NCBI RefSeq assembly: GCF_014645735.1
Contig: NZ_BMMH01000010.1
Location: 214,846-278,845, forward strand
DNA: 64,000 nt
DNA from: Nocardia jinanensis
GTDB lineage: Bacteria; Actinomycetota; Actinomycetes; Mycobacteriales; Mycobacteriaceae
Direction of reading: 5' to 3'
The notes beneath the pieces were generated by a model. The model ran no database searches, had not been told where the DNA came from, and was given only the letters and a program-made list of their open reading frames with translations. The position numbers and the translations under genes were made by a program. Each line of letters opens with the position of its first letter. The stretch's first letter is position 1. This document shows, in pieces, positions 25,796 through 33,914 of this stretch.

Positions 25796-26923
25796 TCAGA
25801 TGGAGTCGTTGAGTTTGTTCAACCGCTCGCAGGCCGTCACATAGCCCTCGATGAGGCGGCTCATCACATCGGCCGAGCGCTCCATCTTGTTCATCATGCC
25901 GACCACCTGGCCGACCGGATTGAAGTTCACGTCCTTGGCCGCTTCGGGGTAGCGGTGGCCGCGCTTCACACCGTCCAGGGCCACCATCATCTGCAGCGGC
26001 ATGGGCAGCGGGTCGGGAGTGTCGGTCGACTCCCAGGCATCGGTCCAGTCGTTGCGCAGCATCCGAGCCGGCTTTCCGGTCCAGGCACGAGAGCGGATCG
26101 TGTCGTGGCTGGTGGCGTCGATGTAGGTCTTCATCTGGGCGGGCGGCACATTGGCCTCTTCCACCGTCAGCCAGATAGATCCGGTCCACGCACCCGCGGC
26201 GCCCATCGCCATGGCGGCCGCGACCTGGCGGCCGTCGCCGATACCGCCGGCCGCGAGCACCGGCAGATCGCCGACGGCATCGATGACCTGCGGCCACAGA
26301 ACCAGCGAGGAGACCTCGCCGCAGTGGCCGCCGCCCTCGGTGCCCTGGCAGACCACGAAGTCCAGGCCGGCGTCCTTGTGATTCAGGGCGTGCTTCACCG
26401 AACCGCACAGCGCGCCGATCAGCCGGCCGGATTCCTGGATCTGGGAGACGAATTCCGGCGGCGGGGTGCCGAGTGCGTTGGCGACCAGCTTCGCCTTCGG
26501 ATGCCGCAGGATCACCTCGACCTGCGGTGCGGCGGTGGTAGCGGTCCAGCCGAGCAGCTGCGGGTGTACCTCCTCTTCGGGAAGCTTCGGTACGCCGTGG
26601 TCGGCGAGGATCTTCTCGGCGAAGTCGCGATGTCCCTGGGGGACGTGCTTGACGAGTTCGGCTTCGAGCTGCTCGGGGGAGAGTCCGTCGATTCCCTTGC
26701 CCTCGTATTTGGAGGGGATCACCAGGTCGACGCCGTAGGGGTTGTCGCCGACGTGCTCGTCCAGCCACGCCAGCTCGACCTCGAGCTGTTCGGCGGTGAA
26801 CCCGACCGCGCCGAGCACGCCGAGGCCGCCGGCGTTGCTGACTGCGGCCGCCACGTCGCGGCAGTGAGTGAAGGCGAAGATGGGGAACTCGATCCCCAGC
26901 CGGTCGCAGATATCGGTACGCAT
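25796..26923 (-). CDS. NAD(P)H-dependent flavin oxidoreductase, nitronate monooxygenase family (Rv1533-like)
   Basis: The 375-aa TIM-barrel flavoprotein shows IFAFTHCRDVAAAVSNAGGLGVLGAV at the N-terminus, DFVVCQGTEGGGHCGEVSSLVL (catalytic region), and VLAAGGIGDGRQVAAAMAMGAAGAWTGSIW (FMN phosphate site). The extended C-terminus (RSRAWTGKPARMLRNDWTDAWE) matches the longer Rv1533 type rather than the 325-aa paralog at 15714. Two KstR-like boxes lie upstream, suggesting a role in sterol or related catabolism. ATG at 26923 has GGGAG about 12 nt before it. Confidence 0.85.
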   Translation of the reverse strand: MRTDICDRLGIEFPIFAFTHCRDVAAAVSNAGGLGVLGAVGFTAEQLEVELAWLDEHVGDNPYGVDLVIPSKYEGKGIDGLSPEQLEAELVKHVPQGHRDFAEKILADHGVPKLPEEEVHPQLLGWTATTAAPQVEVILRHPKAKLVANALGTPPPEFVSQIQESGRLIGALCGSVKHALNHKDAGLDFVVCQGTEGGGHCGEVSSLVLWPQVIDAVGDLPVLAAGGIGDGRQVAAAMAMGAAGAWTGSIWLTVEEANVPPAQMKTYIDATSHDTIRSRAWTGKPARMLRNDWTDAWESTDTPDPLPMPLQMMVALDGVKRGHRYPEAAKDVNFNPVGQVVGMMNKMERSADVMSRLIEGYVTACERLNKLNDSI

Positions 26924-26946
26924 GGCGGTGCTGGTCTCCCTATGCC

Positions 26947-26960
26947 TGGAACAAGTTACA
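26947..26960. promoter_or_regulatory. KstR-like operator 1
   Basis: TGGAACAAGTTACA fits the KstR consensus TNNAACNNGTTNNA exactly; 24 bp upstream of the flavin oxidoreductase start. Confidence 0.55.
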
Positions 26961-27074
26961 TAATTGCCGCGCGGCGGCTGATCCGGCCGCTGTCACCCGT
27001 CGGCCTCGAATGCGCCGGATACCTCCTACAACGGTGGCCGGCGCGGCGGGATCCGTTAGGTGCCATACTTTGAA

Positions 27075-27088
27075 TGTAACACGTTCTA
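27075..27088. promoter_or_regulatory. KstR-like operator 2
   Basis: TGTAACACGTTCTA is a second exact match to TNNAACNNGTTNNA, 152 bp upstream of the same start and just beyond the stop of the GT87 gene. Confidence 0.6.
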
Positions 27089-27105
27089 GTTTTAATGGAA
27101 CCGCT

Positions 27106-28506
27106 TCAGCCGTGCGTCCTCGGCCCGTCCTCGCTCGCCAGGTCGCCACGCTCCGAATCCGCGCGTGCGGAGGTTCGCGGCGCCCGCACAGGGACCTTCA
27201 GGAACAGGCAGAACAGCAGCACCAGCAGCGTGGCCCGCCCCCACACCCCGAACCGGACCACCGCCTCCATCAGTTCGACCGAATGTCCGGTGCCCATCGT
27301 GTAGAAGTACCGGAAGACACCCACGCCGATCGCTATATCGGCGACCAGGTAGCTCCACACCACCGGCCACGGCACCGCCAGCAACACCAGGAACGGAATC
27401 AGCCACAGGGTGTACTGCGGCGAATGCACCTTGTGGAACACCAGGAACCCGCACAGCATCGCGCCGCTGACGCCGAGCCACGGATATACGCCCGTTTCGG
27501 CGTACCGCCGCCACCCCGCCCACAGCGCCACGGCGAACGACACGATGATCAGTGTCGGTGAGGCGATCGAGACCGTTTCGGTGAACGCGGCGCTGCTCAG
27601 CGGATCCGGCCCGAACAGCGGCCGCAGGCCCCAATACCAGATCGAGTTCGTGGTGATATCGGCCTCGCGCTGCTGCTGGAACTCGATCGAGGCCCGCCAG
27701 CCGTCGTATCCGGCGAGTGCGAACGGCAGGTTGACCACCACCACCGTCGCGCAGGCGGCGCCCAGCGTGCCCAGCGCACCGGCTGCGTCCAGGCGCGGAC
27801 GACCCCGCGGCCCGGCCCGCTCCCGCTCCCCGCCGGTCAGTACGTACAGCATCAGCGGGATCACGAAGATCGCCGGATAGATCTTGAAACAGAACCCGAG
27901 CCCCAGCAGTACCGCGGCCAGTGCCCCGCGCACCCGCAGCGGATACCGATCGGCGGCTGTCACCGCGGCGGCCGCCACGGTTGTGCACACCACCGGCAGT
28001 TCCCAGTTGTGGAACGCGTACAGCACCAGCGGCGGTCCCACCGCCCACAACAGCGCGGCCCGGCCCGCCAGGCGGGCCAGCAGCCAGGCGGTGATCAGGG
28101 CGAACGGTGCCAGTAGCAGGGCAGAACGTAGGAGGAAGGCGGCGTCGTTGTGGGCACCCAGCGCGCCGAGCCACATCAGCAGACCGCTCAGGACCGGATA
28201 TTCCACGGCGCCGCCGGTCAGGGTGCCGTCGGCGGTGATCCCGCCGTGCACATAGGGAAAAATATGCTGATCGATATCGCGGCCCAGCCAGAGGAACTGG
28301 ATATCGGAATAACAGACCCGGGCGTCCTTGACGTAATCGAAAGCGGCACTACGGCCGTCGGCCCGGAAAGGGGCTCCGGCGCAGCGTGCCTTGTTGAGGA
28401 ATGCGACCAGCAGAGTGAGGCCGCACAGCAGTACGACGGTGAGAACGGCTGTGCGCCGGGCCACGCGATCGGCCCCGAGCACGCTCGCGGCCGGTCCGAT
28501 CGACAT
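27106..28506 (-). CDS. GT87-family (DUF2029) polyprenol-phosphate-mannose-dependent glycosyltransferase-like membrane protein
   Basis: This 466-aa protein has about ten membrane helices. The first extracytoplasmic loop contains the acidic YSDIQFLWLGRDI and HGGITADGTLTGGAVEYPVLSG motifs of GT87 mannosyltransferases, with LGLGFCFKIYPAIF and FHKVHSPQYTLWLIPF later. It is expected to mannosylate envelope glycolipids or lipoglycans. It is divergent from rpsF, and is shorter than the second GT87 paralog at 56082. TAGGGT six bases upstream of the ATG suggests a leaderless mRNA. Confidence 0.82.
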   Translation of the reverse strand: MSIGPAASVLGADRVARRTAVLTVVLLCGLTLLVAFLNKARCAGAPFRADGRSAAFDYVKDARVCYSDIQFLWLGRDIDQHIFPYVHGGITADGTLTGGAVEYPVLSGLLMWLGALGAHNDAAFLLRSALLLAPFALITAWLLARLAGRAALLWAVGPPLVLYAFHNWELPVVCTTVAAAAVTAADRYPLRVRGALAAVLLGLGFCFKIYPAIFVIPLMLYVLTGGERERAGPRGRPRLDAAGALGTLGAACATVVVVNLPFALAGYDGWRASIEFQQQREADITTNSIWYWGLRPLFGPDPLSSAAFTETVSIASPTLIIVSFAVALWAGWRRYAETGVYPWLGVSGAMLCGFLVFHKVHSPQYTLWLIPFLVLLAVPWPVVWSYLVADIAIGVGVFRYFYTMGTGHSVELMEAVVRFGVWGRATLLVLLFCLFLKVPVRAPRTSARADSERGDLASEDGPRTHG

Positions 28507-28512
28507 ACCGAC

Positions 28513-28518
28513 ACCCTA
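28513..28518 (-). promoter_or_regulatory. candidate -10 (TAGGGT) of leaderless GT87 transcript
   Basis: TANNNT hexamer on the minus strand with a six-base gap to the ATG at 28506. Confidence 0.35.
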
Positions 28519-28739
28519 GTGGGCTCCACCACGGCCCGCTGTTCGATCGAATGGGCTCCGGCCCGCTATATCTCCGGTGTGCGACCTGGCCGCGGCAGGT
28601 GGGAGAAATACGGAAATACGCCGCCCACCGATTGTGGGAATCATTTCGTGGTCGCGGCGGCGGGGCGATCACCGCGTCGAAGATCGATTTCGCTGCGGGC
28701 AGTCCACTCAGGTACTCTTGCCCGGTTGCTGACGCGACG

Positions 28740-28786
28740 ACCTCCTGCCACGGACCGTCCGTGGCCGACCCCAGACCACAGGAGGT
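28740..28786 (+). promoter_or_regulatory. S6:S18-type leader of rpsF mRNA
   Basis: An outer stem ACCTCCTG / CAGGAGGT pairs with and hides the rpsF ribosome binding site. An inner hairpin CCACGGA-CCG-TCCGTGG follows, then an unpaired strand CCGACCCCAGACCA. This matches the known autoregulatory leader in which the S6:S18 complex recognises a CCG-containing structure on rpsF mRNA. Confidence 0.6.
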
Positions 28787-28795
28787 GATTGGTTC

Positions 28796-29083
28796 GTGCG
28801 TCATTATGAAGTGATGGTTATCCTCGATCCGAGCCTGGACGAGCGCACCGTCGGACCGTCCCTGGAAAGTATGCTCGGCGTTGTCCGTACCGAGGGCGGA
28901 AAAATCGACAAGGTCGATATCTGGGGCCGTAAGCGCCTCGCCTACGAGATTCGTAAACAGGCCGAAGGCATCTACGCGGTGGTCGATCTGACCGCGGAGC
29001 CCGCCACCGTGAACGAACTCGACCGCCAGCTGGGCCTCAACGAGCAGGTCCTGCGCACCAAGGTTCTGCGCAACGACAAGTAG
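28796..29083 (+). CDS. rpsF: 30S ribosomal protein S6
   Basis: The 95-aa S6 (MRHYEVMVILDPSLDERTV...WGRKRLAYEIRKQAEGIYAVVDL) binds S18 and 16S rRNA in the platform. GTG start at 28796 follows the very strong AGGAGGTGATT site at 28780-28790, which the leader hairpin can sequester. It is the first gene of rpsF-ssb-rpsR-rplI. Confidence 0.97.
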   Translation: MRHYEVMVILDPSLDERTVGPSLESMLGVVRTEGGKIDKVDIWGRKRLAYEIRKQAEGIYAVVDLTAEPATVNELDRQLGLNEQVLRTKVLRNDK

Positions 29084-29178
29084 TTCCGGCGCTACCGCAG
29101 TTTCGTCGGAGTCTGTCTCTAGGCTCTAGCGCAACAGGCGAGTGCACCCGGACTGCACACCGAGCAGGAGGAACCCCC

Positions 29179-29724
29179 ATGGCAGCTGGCGATACGGTAA
29201 TCACGGTCATCGGAAATCTGACGGCCGATCCCGAGCTTCGATTCACGCCCGCGGGCGCGGCGGTGGCAAATTTCACCGTGGCCTCCACCCCCCGCATTTT
29301 CGACCGTAATACCAACGAGTGGAAAGACGGCGAGGCGCTGTTCCTGCGCTGCAATATCTGGCGCGAGGCCGCGGAGAACGTCGCCGAAAGCCTGACCAGG
29401 GGATCCCGCGTGATCGTCAGCGGACGACTCAAGCAGCGCTCCTTCGAAACCCGTGAGGGTGAGAAGCGCACAGTCGTCGAGCTCGAGGTCGACGAGGTCG
29501 GCCCCTCGCTGCGGTACGCCACGGCCAAGGTCAACAAGACCAGTCGTGGTGGCGGCGGCGGTGGCGGTGGATTCGGTTCCAACAGCGGCGGTGGTGGTAA
29601 CTACAACGCCGGCAACGGTGGCGGTGGACGGTCCGAACAGGGCGCTGCGGAAGACCCGTGGGGTAGCGCGCCCGCGGCCGGCTCCTTCGGGGGCGGCCGG
29701 ACGGACGATGAACCGCCGTTCTGA
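29179..29724 (+). CDS. ssb: single-stranded DNA-binding protein
   Basis: The 181-aa SSB has an OB-fold in residues 1-115 (TVITVIGNLTADPELRFTPAGAAVANFTVAST), a glycine-rich disordered linker (about 118-165) and the acidic protein-interaction tip DDEPPF. It sits between rpsF and rpsR as in most actinobacteria. ATG at 29179 follows GGAGGA. A 7-bp hairpin (GGCCCGC-GACG-GCGGGCC, 29738-29755) lies in the ssb-rpsR spacer and may tune downstream expression. Confidence 0.97.
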   Translation: MAAGDTVITVIGNLTADPELRFTPAGAAVANFTVASTPRIFDRNTNEWKDGEALFLRCNIWREAAENVAESLTRGSRVIVSGRLKQRSFETREGEKRTVVELEVDEVGPSLRYATAKVNKTSRGGGGGGGGFGSNSGGGGNYNAGNGGGGRSEQGAAEDPWGSAPAAGSFGGGRTDDEPPF

Positions 29725-29779
29725 GACGGCCCGCACCGGCCCGCGACGGCGGGCCACCAAGAAGACGGAGTGAACGAAA

Positions 29780-30031
29780 ATGGCCAAGGCACCGGCGCGC
29801 GAAAAGGTGCTCAAGAAGAAGGCTTGCACTTTCTGCAAAGAGAGCAAGACCGGAATCGTCAACATCGACTACAAGGATGTGCCGCTGCTGCGCAAGTACG
29901 TCAGTGAGCGCGGCAAGATCCGTGCTCGCCGGGTCACCGGCAACTGCGTACAGCACCAGCGTGATATCGCCATCGCGGTGAAGAACTCGCGTGAGATGGC
30001 GCTGCTGCCCTACGTTTCGACGGCTCGCTGA
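29780..30031 (+). CDS. rpsR: 30S ribosomal protein S18 (zinc-ligand form)
   Basis: The 83-aa S18 has residues KKKACTFCKESK and VTGNCVQHQRDIA, giving CxxC plus CxxH, so it is the zinc-binding (C+) type. ATG at 29780 comes after GAAGACGGAG. It forms the S6:S18 heterodimer with rpsF, 20 bp upstream of rplI. Confidence 0.96.
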   Translation: MAKAPAREKVLKKKACTFCKESKTGIVNIDYKDVPLLRKYVSERGKIRARRVTGNCVQHQRDIAIAVKNSREMALLPYVSTAR

Positions 30032-30050
30032 GAAAGGTCGGTCAAGCAAA

Positions 30051-30506
30051 ATGAAGCTCATTCTGACTGCCGATGTGGACAACCTCGGCGCTCCCGGCGA
30101 TACCGTCGAGGTCAAGGACGGCTACGGCCGCAACTTCCTGCTGCCCCGGGGTCTGGCCATCACGGCCAGCCGCGGTGCGCAGAAGCAGGTCGAGGGAATC
30201 CGCCGGGCCCAGGAGTCCCGCCGGGTGCGCGATCTCGGCCACGCCAACGAACTGAAGCAGGCCATCGAGGGTCTCGAAGGGGTTTCGCTGTCGGTCAAGA
30301 CAGCGGGCACCGGCAAGCTCTTCGGTTCGGTCACCCAGTCCGATGTCGCCGCCGCGATCAAGTCGGCCGGGGGGCCGGTCCTGGACAAGCGCAGCATCGA
30401 ACTGCCGAAGTCGCATATCAAGGCCACCGGCAAGCATCAGGTGACCGTCCATTTGCACCCGGACGTCGCCGCGAAGTTCGCACTGGAGGTCGTGGCCGCC
30501 GGCTGA
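30051..30506 (+). CDS. rplI: 50S ribosomal protein L9
   Basis: The 151-aa L9 has the N-terminal rRNA-binding domain MKLILTADVDNLGAPGDTVEVKDGYGRNFLLPRGLA, a long connecting helix (about 45-75) and a C-terminal domain. Last gene of the operon, followed at once by a 9-bp hairpin terminator. Confidence 0.96.
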   Translation: MKLILTADVDNLGAPGDTVEVKDGYGRNFLLPRGLAITASRGAQKQVEGIRRAQESRRVRDLGHANELKQAIEGLEGVSLSVKTAGTGKLFGSVTQSDVAAAIKSAGGPVLDKRSIELPKSHIKATGKHQVTVHLHPDVAAKFALEVVAAG

Positions 30507-30507
30507 T

Positions 30508-30536
30508 CCGGTTTCGCCACAGATACCCGAAACCGG
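30508..30536. terminator. terminator of the rpsF-rplI operon
   Basis: Perfect 9-bp stem CCGGTTTCG / CGAAACCGG, 11-nt loop, starting just after the rplI stop. Confidence 0.65.
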
Positions 30537-30687
30537 GGATCACGTCCGCTCGCCGACGAGTGGGCGCGGTCCCCGGTCGGTTGTGCTCTGTCACAGCAAC
30601 GGAAGATTAGCCGCTTGTTTGCGGTAATCTTTGTGAAGGCGGGTGCCTGCATTTTCGCCGGTGGCGCCTGTTCGTTCCGTATGTGTC

Positions 30688-30985
30688 TTATCCACAAGAT
30701 GTGAGTCCTGTGGATCAATCACAAAACCAACCGGACGTAATGTGACCCAGGTCATATCTGTTCGCCTGTCCGTTAACTCAACACGCCCGGCTGTTCAACA
30801 TCTCCGACACGCCGATACTTTGTTTATCCACATTGCGTGAGCCGCGAAAATCTGGATCTAGCTGGGTATTTTCTGCAGCTGACCTGCGTTTTCCCCAAGT
30901 TGTCCACAAGTTGTGCACAACTGCAGGTGAACTATCCCCAGGTTATCCACAGGTCTGTGCACAGCCCTGGTTGGCATGTGGATAG
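30688..30985. other. DnaA-box cluster (non-dnaA/dnaN locus)
   Basis: Four exact TTRTCCACA boxes on the plus strand at 30688-30696, 30824-30832, 30900-30908 and 30943-30951. Near matches at 30709-30717 (minus, TGATCCACA), 30911-30919 (TTGTGCACA, palindromic), 30955-30963 (CTGTGCACA) and 30977-30985 (minus, CTATCCACA). Between them are AT-rich runs. Density is comparable to an oriC, but dnaA and dnaN are absent, so it is probably a DnaA titration or regulatory site for dnaB. Confidence 0.8.
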
Positions 30986-31183
30986 AACCTCGCCTAGGTT
31001 CATCGCAGCACCATTGGCGACACCCCGCCGCGATGGGGCGTATCGGTTCTATCCGGGTGATAGCTGGTACGTCTGACCACTGGTCACCGGTATCTCGAAC
31101 CCCGGCGAACTTGTCGGACCCGTGGGGTAGAACCGGTCGTCGAAGGGTGGCGTCCGGTCTGAAGGAGAGGACGGTCGAGTCGG

Positions 31184-32998
31184 ATGGCAGTCGTCGATGA
31201 CCGCGGGCACACGGACTTCCCGCCGGAGCCCCCCGGCGAGGATTTCGGGCGCCAGCCGCCACACGATATGGCGGCCGAACAGTCGGTGCTCGGCGGCATG
31301 CTGCTCAGCAAGGACGCCATCGCCGACGTGGTCGAGGTCCTACGTTCCGGCGATTTCTACCGGCCCGCCCACCAGGCCGTCTACGACGCCATCCTCGATC
31401 TGTACGGTCGCGGCGAACCCGCCGACCCGGTCACCGTCGCCGCCGGGCTGGACCGGAAGGGTGAACTGAAGCGGATCGGTGGCGCCCCTTATCTGGTCAC
31501 TCTCACCCAGACCGTCCCCACCGCGGCGAATGCCGGTTTCTACGCCGAGATCGTCGCGGAGAAGGCGATCCTGCGGCGGTTGGTGGAAGCCGGTACCCGC
31601 ATCGTGCAGTACGGGTATGCCGGTGCCGACGGCCAAGATGTCGCCGAGGTGGTCGACCGTGCCCAGGCCGAGGTCTACGAGGTCACCGAACGCCGGACCT
31701 CCGAGGACTACCTCCCCCTGGAAGAGTTGCTCCAGCCCACCATGGACGAGATCGATTCCATCGCCTCCCGCGGTGGTATCTCGCTCGGCGTACCGACCGG
31801 ATTCTCCGAACTCGACGAGCTCACCAACGGTCTGCATCCGGGTCAGATGATCATTGTCGCGGCCCGGCCGGGTGTGGGTAAGGCGCTGGCCTTGGATACG
31901 CCACTGCCCACACCGGACGGTTGGACCACCATGGGTGAGGTGCGGGCGGGGGACCGGCTTCTCGACGCGAATCACCAGCCCACCACCGTTGTCGCCGCGA
32001 CCGAGATTCTTCGAGATCGGCCGTGCTACGAGGTCGAGTTCAGCGATGGCGCGATCATCGTGGCCGATGAGCAGCATCAGTGGGTCACCGTCGACAGCGG
32101 GTCGGTGCGCCGCGTCCGCACCACCGGGGATATCGCTCATACGCTGAAGACGGTCGATGGCACGCCGAACCATACGGTGCGCGAACCTCTCAGATCGAGT
32201 GCGCGCCGGATCGTGGATGCCCGCAAGATCGACCCCGTCCCGGTGCGGTGTGTCGAGGTGGACAACAGCGATCATCTCTACCTCGCCGGCCCGACCATGG
32301 TGCCGACCCACAACTCCACCCTGGGTATGGATTTCATGCGCAGCGCGTCGATTCGGCACGGGCTGGCGAGCGTGATCTTCTCGCTGGAGATGAGCCGGAC
32401 CGAAATCGTCATGCGCCTGCTGTCGGCAGAGGCGAAGATCAAACTCGGAGATATGCGGGCCGGGCGGATGAGCGACGACGACTGGACCAAGCTGGCGCGG
32501 CGGATGAGCGAGATCAGCGAAGCGCCGCTGTTCGTGGACGATTCGCCGAACCTCACCATGATGGAGATCCGGGCCAAGGCGCGCCGGCTGAAACAGCGCC
32601 ATGACCTGAAATTGGTTGTGGTGGACTACCTCCAGCTGATGACATCGGGTAAGAAGGTCGAATCCCGTCAGCAGGAGGTATCGGATTTCTCGCGAAATCT
32701 GAAGCTGCTGGCCAAAGAGCTGGAAGTTCCCGTGATCGCCATCAGTCAGCTCAACCGTGGTCCGGAACAGCGCACCGATAAACGCCCCCAGGTCTCCGAC
32801 CTGCGCGAATCGGGATCGCTGGAACAGGACGCGGATATGGTGATCCTGCTGCACCGGCCGGACGCGTTCGAACGTGACGATCCGCGCGGCGGCGAAGCGG
32901 ATCTGATCGTCGGCAAGCACCGTAACGGACCCACGGCGACCATCACCGTGGCGCATCAGCTGCATCTGTCGCGCTTCGTCGACATGGCGCGCGGCTGA
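31184..32998 (+). CDS. dnaB: replicative DNA helicase DnaB with intein
   Basis: The 604-aa precursor splices to a ~460-aa DnaB. The N-terminal DnaB domain is HDMAAEQSVLGGMLLSKDAI. The RecA-like ATPase carries Walker A interrupted as ARPGVGK | STLGMDF, then Walker B LKLVVVDYLQLM, and C-terminal motifs AISQLNRGPEQRTDKRP and LRESGSLEQDADM. It unwinds DNA at the fork. ATG at 31184 follows GAAGGAGAGG. Residues 234-377 are a class-3 mini-intein (31883-32314), whose removal restores GVGKST. Confidence 0.97.
   Translation: MAVVDDRGHTDFPPEPPGEDFGRQPPHDMAAEQSVLGGMLLSKDAIADVVEVLRSGDFYRPAHQAVYDAILDLYGRGEPADPVTVAAGLDRKGELKRIGGAPYLVTLTQTVPTAANAGFYAEIVAEKAILRRLVEAGTRIVQYGYAGADGQDVAEVVDRAQAEVYEVTERRTSEDYLPLEELLQPTMDEIDSIASRGGISLGVPTGFSELDELTNGLHPGQMIIVAARPGVGKALALDTPLPTPDGWTTMGEVRAGDRLLDANHQPTTVVAATEILRDRPCYEVEFSDGAIIVADEQHQWVTVDSGSVRRVRTTGDIAHTLKTVDGTPNHTVREPLRSSARRIVDARKIDPVPVRCVEVDNSDHLYLAGPTMVPTHNSTLGMDFMRSASIRHGLASVIFSLEMSRTEIVMRLLSAEAKIKLGDMRAGRMSDDDWTKLARRMSEISEAPLFVDDSPNLTMMEIRAKARRLKQRHDLKLVVVDYLQLMTSGKKVESRQQEVSDFSRNLKLLAKELEVPVIAISQLNRGPEQRTDKRPQVSDLRESGSLEQDADMVILLHRPDAFERDDPRGGEADLIVGKHRNGPTATITVAHQLHLSRFVDMARG
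31883..32314 (+). other. class-3 mini-intein in DnaB Walker A
   Basis: This 144-residue intein starts with Ala instead of Cys/Ser (ALALDTPLPTPDGW), ends PTHN before +1 Ser, and has the class-3 signature: Trp in block B (QHQWVTV, residue 67 of the intein), Cys at block F position 4 (VRCVEVDNSDHLYLAG, residue 123) and Thr in block G (VPTHN, residue 142). There is no homing endonuclease domain. Splicing should use the block F cysteine as first nucleophile. Confidence 0.92.
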
Positions 32999-33008
32999 CC
33001 GTGGTTGT

Positions 33009-33030
33009 TGTAGGGTCTCAGAAGTCGTGG
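33009..33030 (+). repeat. IS-like inverted end, left
   Basis: 22 bp starting TGTAGGGTCTC and ending TCGTGG; 19 of 22 bases match the reverse complement of 35726-35747. Confidence 0.5.
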
Positions 33031-33170
33031 CCAAACCTCAGAAAGTTCGGCCACAACTCGGCCAATAGGCCATAGTTTTGAGATTCTGCCCCTGCTGATC
33101 TTCGCCAGTTGGCGTTCGTAGCGGGAGGCTCGAGTCGGCGAGCGTACAGGTACCGAGATCTCGGCGGTTG

Positions 33171-33326
33171 GTCGGCGTCGACGCTGTCGAGATTGCCTTT
33201 CGGCGCGACCCCGGAGGGCTCGACCTGGCCGGGAGACGGTTGTTCGATAAAACACTGCCCAACGACGAGTCCCGGCTGCGGGCCGTGGTCGACACCCTTG
33301 CCACCACGGCCGGAGAACCCCGATGA
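33171..33326 (+). pseudogene. IS110-family transposase N-terminal remnant
   Basis: Frame +3 reads VGVD...LDLAGRRLFDKTLPNDESRLRAVVDTLATTAG and then stops. VGVD is the start of the RuvC-like DEDD catalytic domain of IS110 transposases, and GRRLFDxxLPNDExxLR is its family signature. The residues just after VGVD are aberrant and the C-terminal part is missing. Confidence 0.55.
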
Positions 33327-33494
33327 GGCTGACACCATTGGGCCGAGCTGTACTCGACGCCATCTGCATCAACGATCAGACATGCTGGTGAGTCGCGCGG
33401 AGTAGAACCGCCGCAGCCGGACCGGTGGAGACTGTCGGCGTTCACCGCTACTGTCCATCCTGCTGCTGACCGAATCCGACTATCAGGGTGAAGC

Positions 33495-33914
33495 ATGGGA
33501 ACCGTAGTATCGTTCAAACGCGTATCCGACGCGCAACTGGCACAGATCGTCGCCGATCCGGACCAGTACTGGGAAGTGATCGACGACCCGGACAGCGCCG
33601 AGCCCAGCGGTTATCTCGACAAAGCTTGGTCCGGCCTGTCCGACCTCCTCATGAGTTCCGGCACCGGGATAAACCTCATCGCCGACGGCGAGTTGATCGA
33701 TGGCTCCGAAGATCTGTTCTACTGGTCGTCCGCACTGGTCCAGCGGACCGCGGAGAAGCTGCGCGACACATCTTTCGCCACACTCGCCGCACATCACGAA
33801 AACGCATCCGCCGACGACGAGCTCGACTACCTGCACGAGTACTACGACGTGCTGATGAAATTCTTCGGTTCGGCAGCCACCGTAGGTTCCGCAGCAGTCA
33901 TGTCCATGGGTTGA
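33495..33914 (+). CDS. DUF1877 (YfbM-like) protein
   Basis: The 139-aa protein fits DUF1877: an MGTVVSFKRVSDAQLAQIVADP start, the LDKAWSGLSDLL helix, and a C-terminal YYDVLMKFFGSAAT helix. The family includes E. coli YfbM and has no firm function; members often occur near toxin-immunity or mobile genes. It is flanked on both sides by IS remnants. Confidence 0.75.
   Translation: MGTVVSFKRVSDAQLAQIVADPDQYWEVIDDPDSAEPSGYLDKAWSGLSDLLMSSGTGINLIADGELIDGSEDLFYWSSALVQRTAEKLRDTSFATLAAHHENASADDELDYLHEYYDVLMKFFGSAATVGSAAVMSMG

Larger units (their letters stand above)
30507..31183. other. rplI-dnaB intergenic region
   Basis: This 677-bp region is less GC-rich than its neighbours, opens with the rplI terminator and carries the DnaA-box cluster (30688-30985). 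The dnaB promoter must lie in its later part; GAAGGAGAGG at 31161-31170 precedes the dnaB start. No gene seen. Confidence 0.6.
32999..33494. other. gene-poor region with IS remnants
   Basis: 496 bp with an IS-like inverted end (33009-33030) and the N-terminal piece of an IS110-type transposase (33171-33326). No intact gene. Confidence 0.5.

Noticed and set aside
25649..27073. A 474-codon plus-strand frame over the flavin oxidoreductase gene
   Set aside because: Antisense shadow of a gene with clear FMN motifs; no own start signal.
30688..30985. Chromosomal origin oriC
   Set aside because: No dnaA or dnaN adjacent; the cluster lies between rplI and dnaB.
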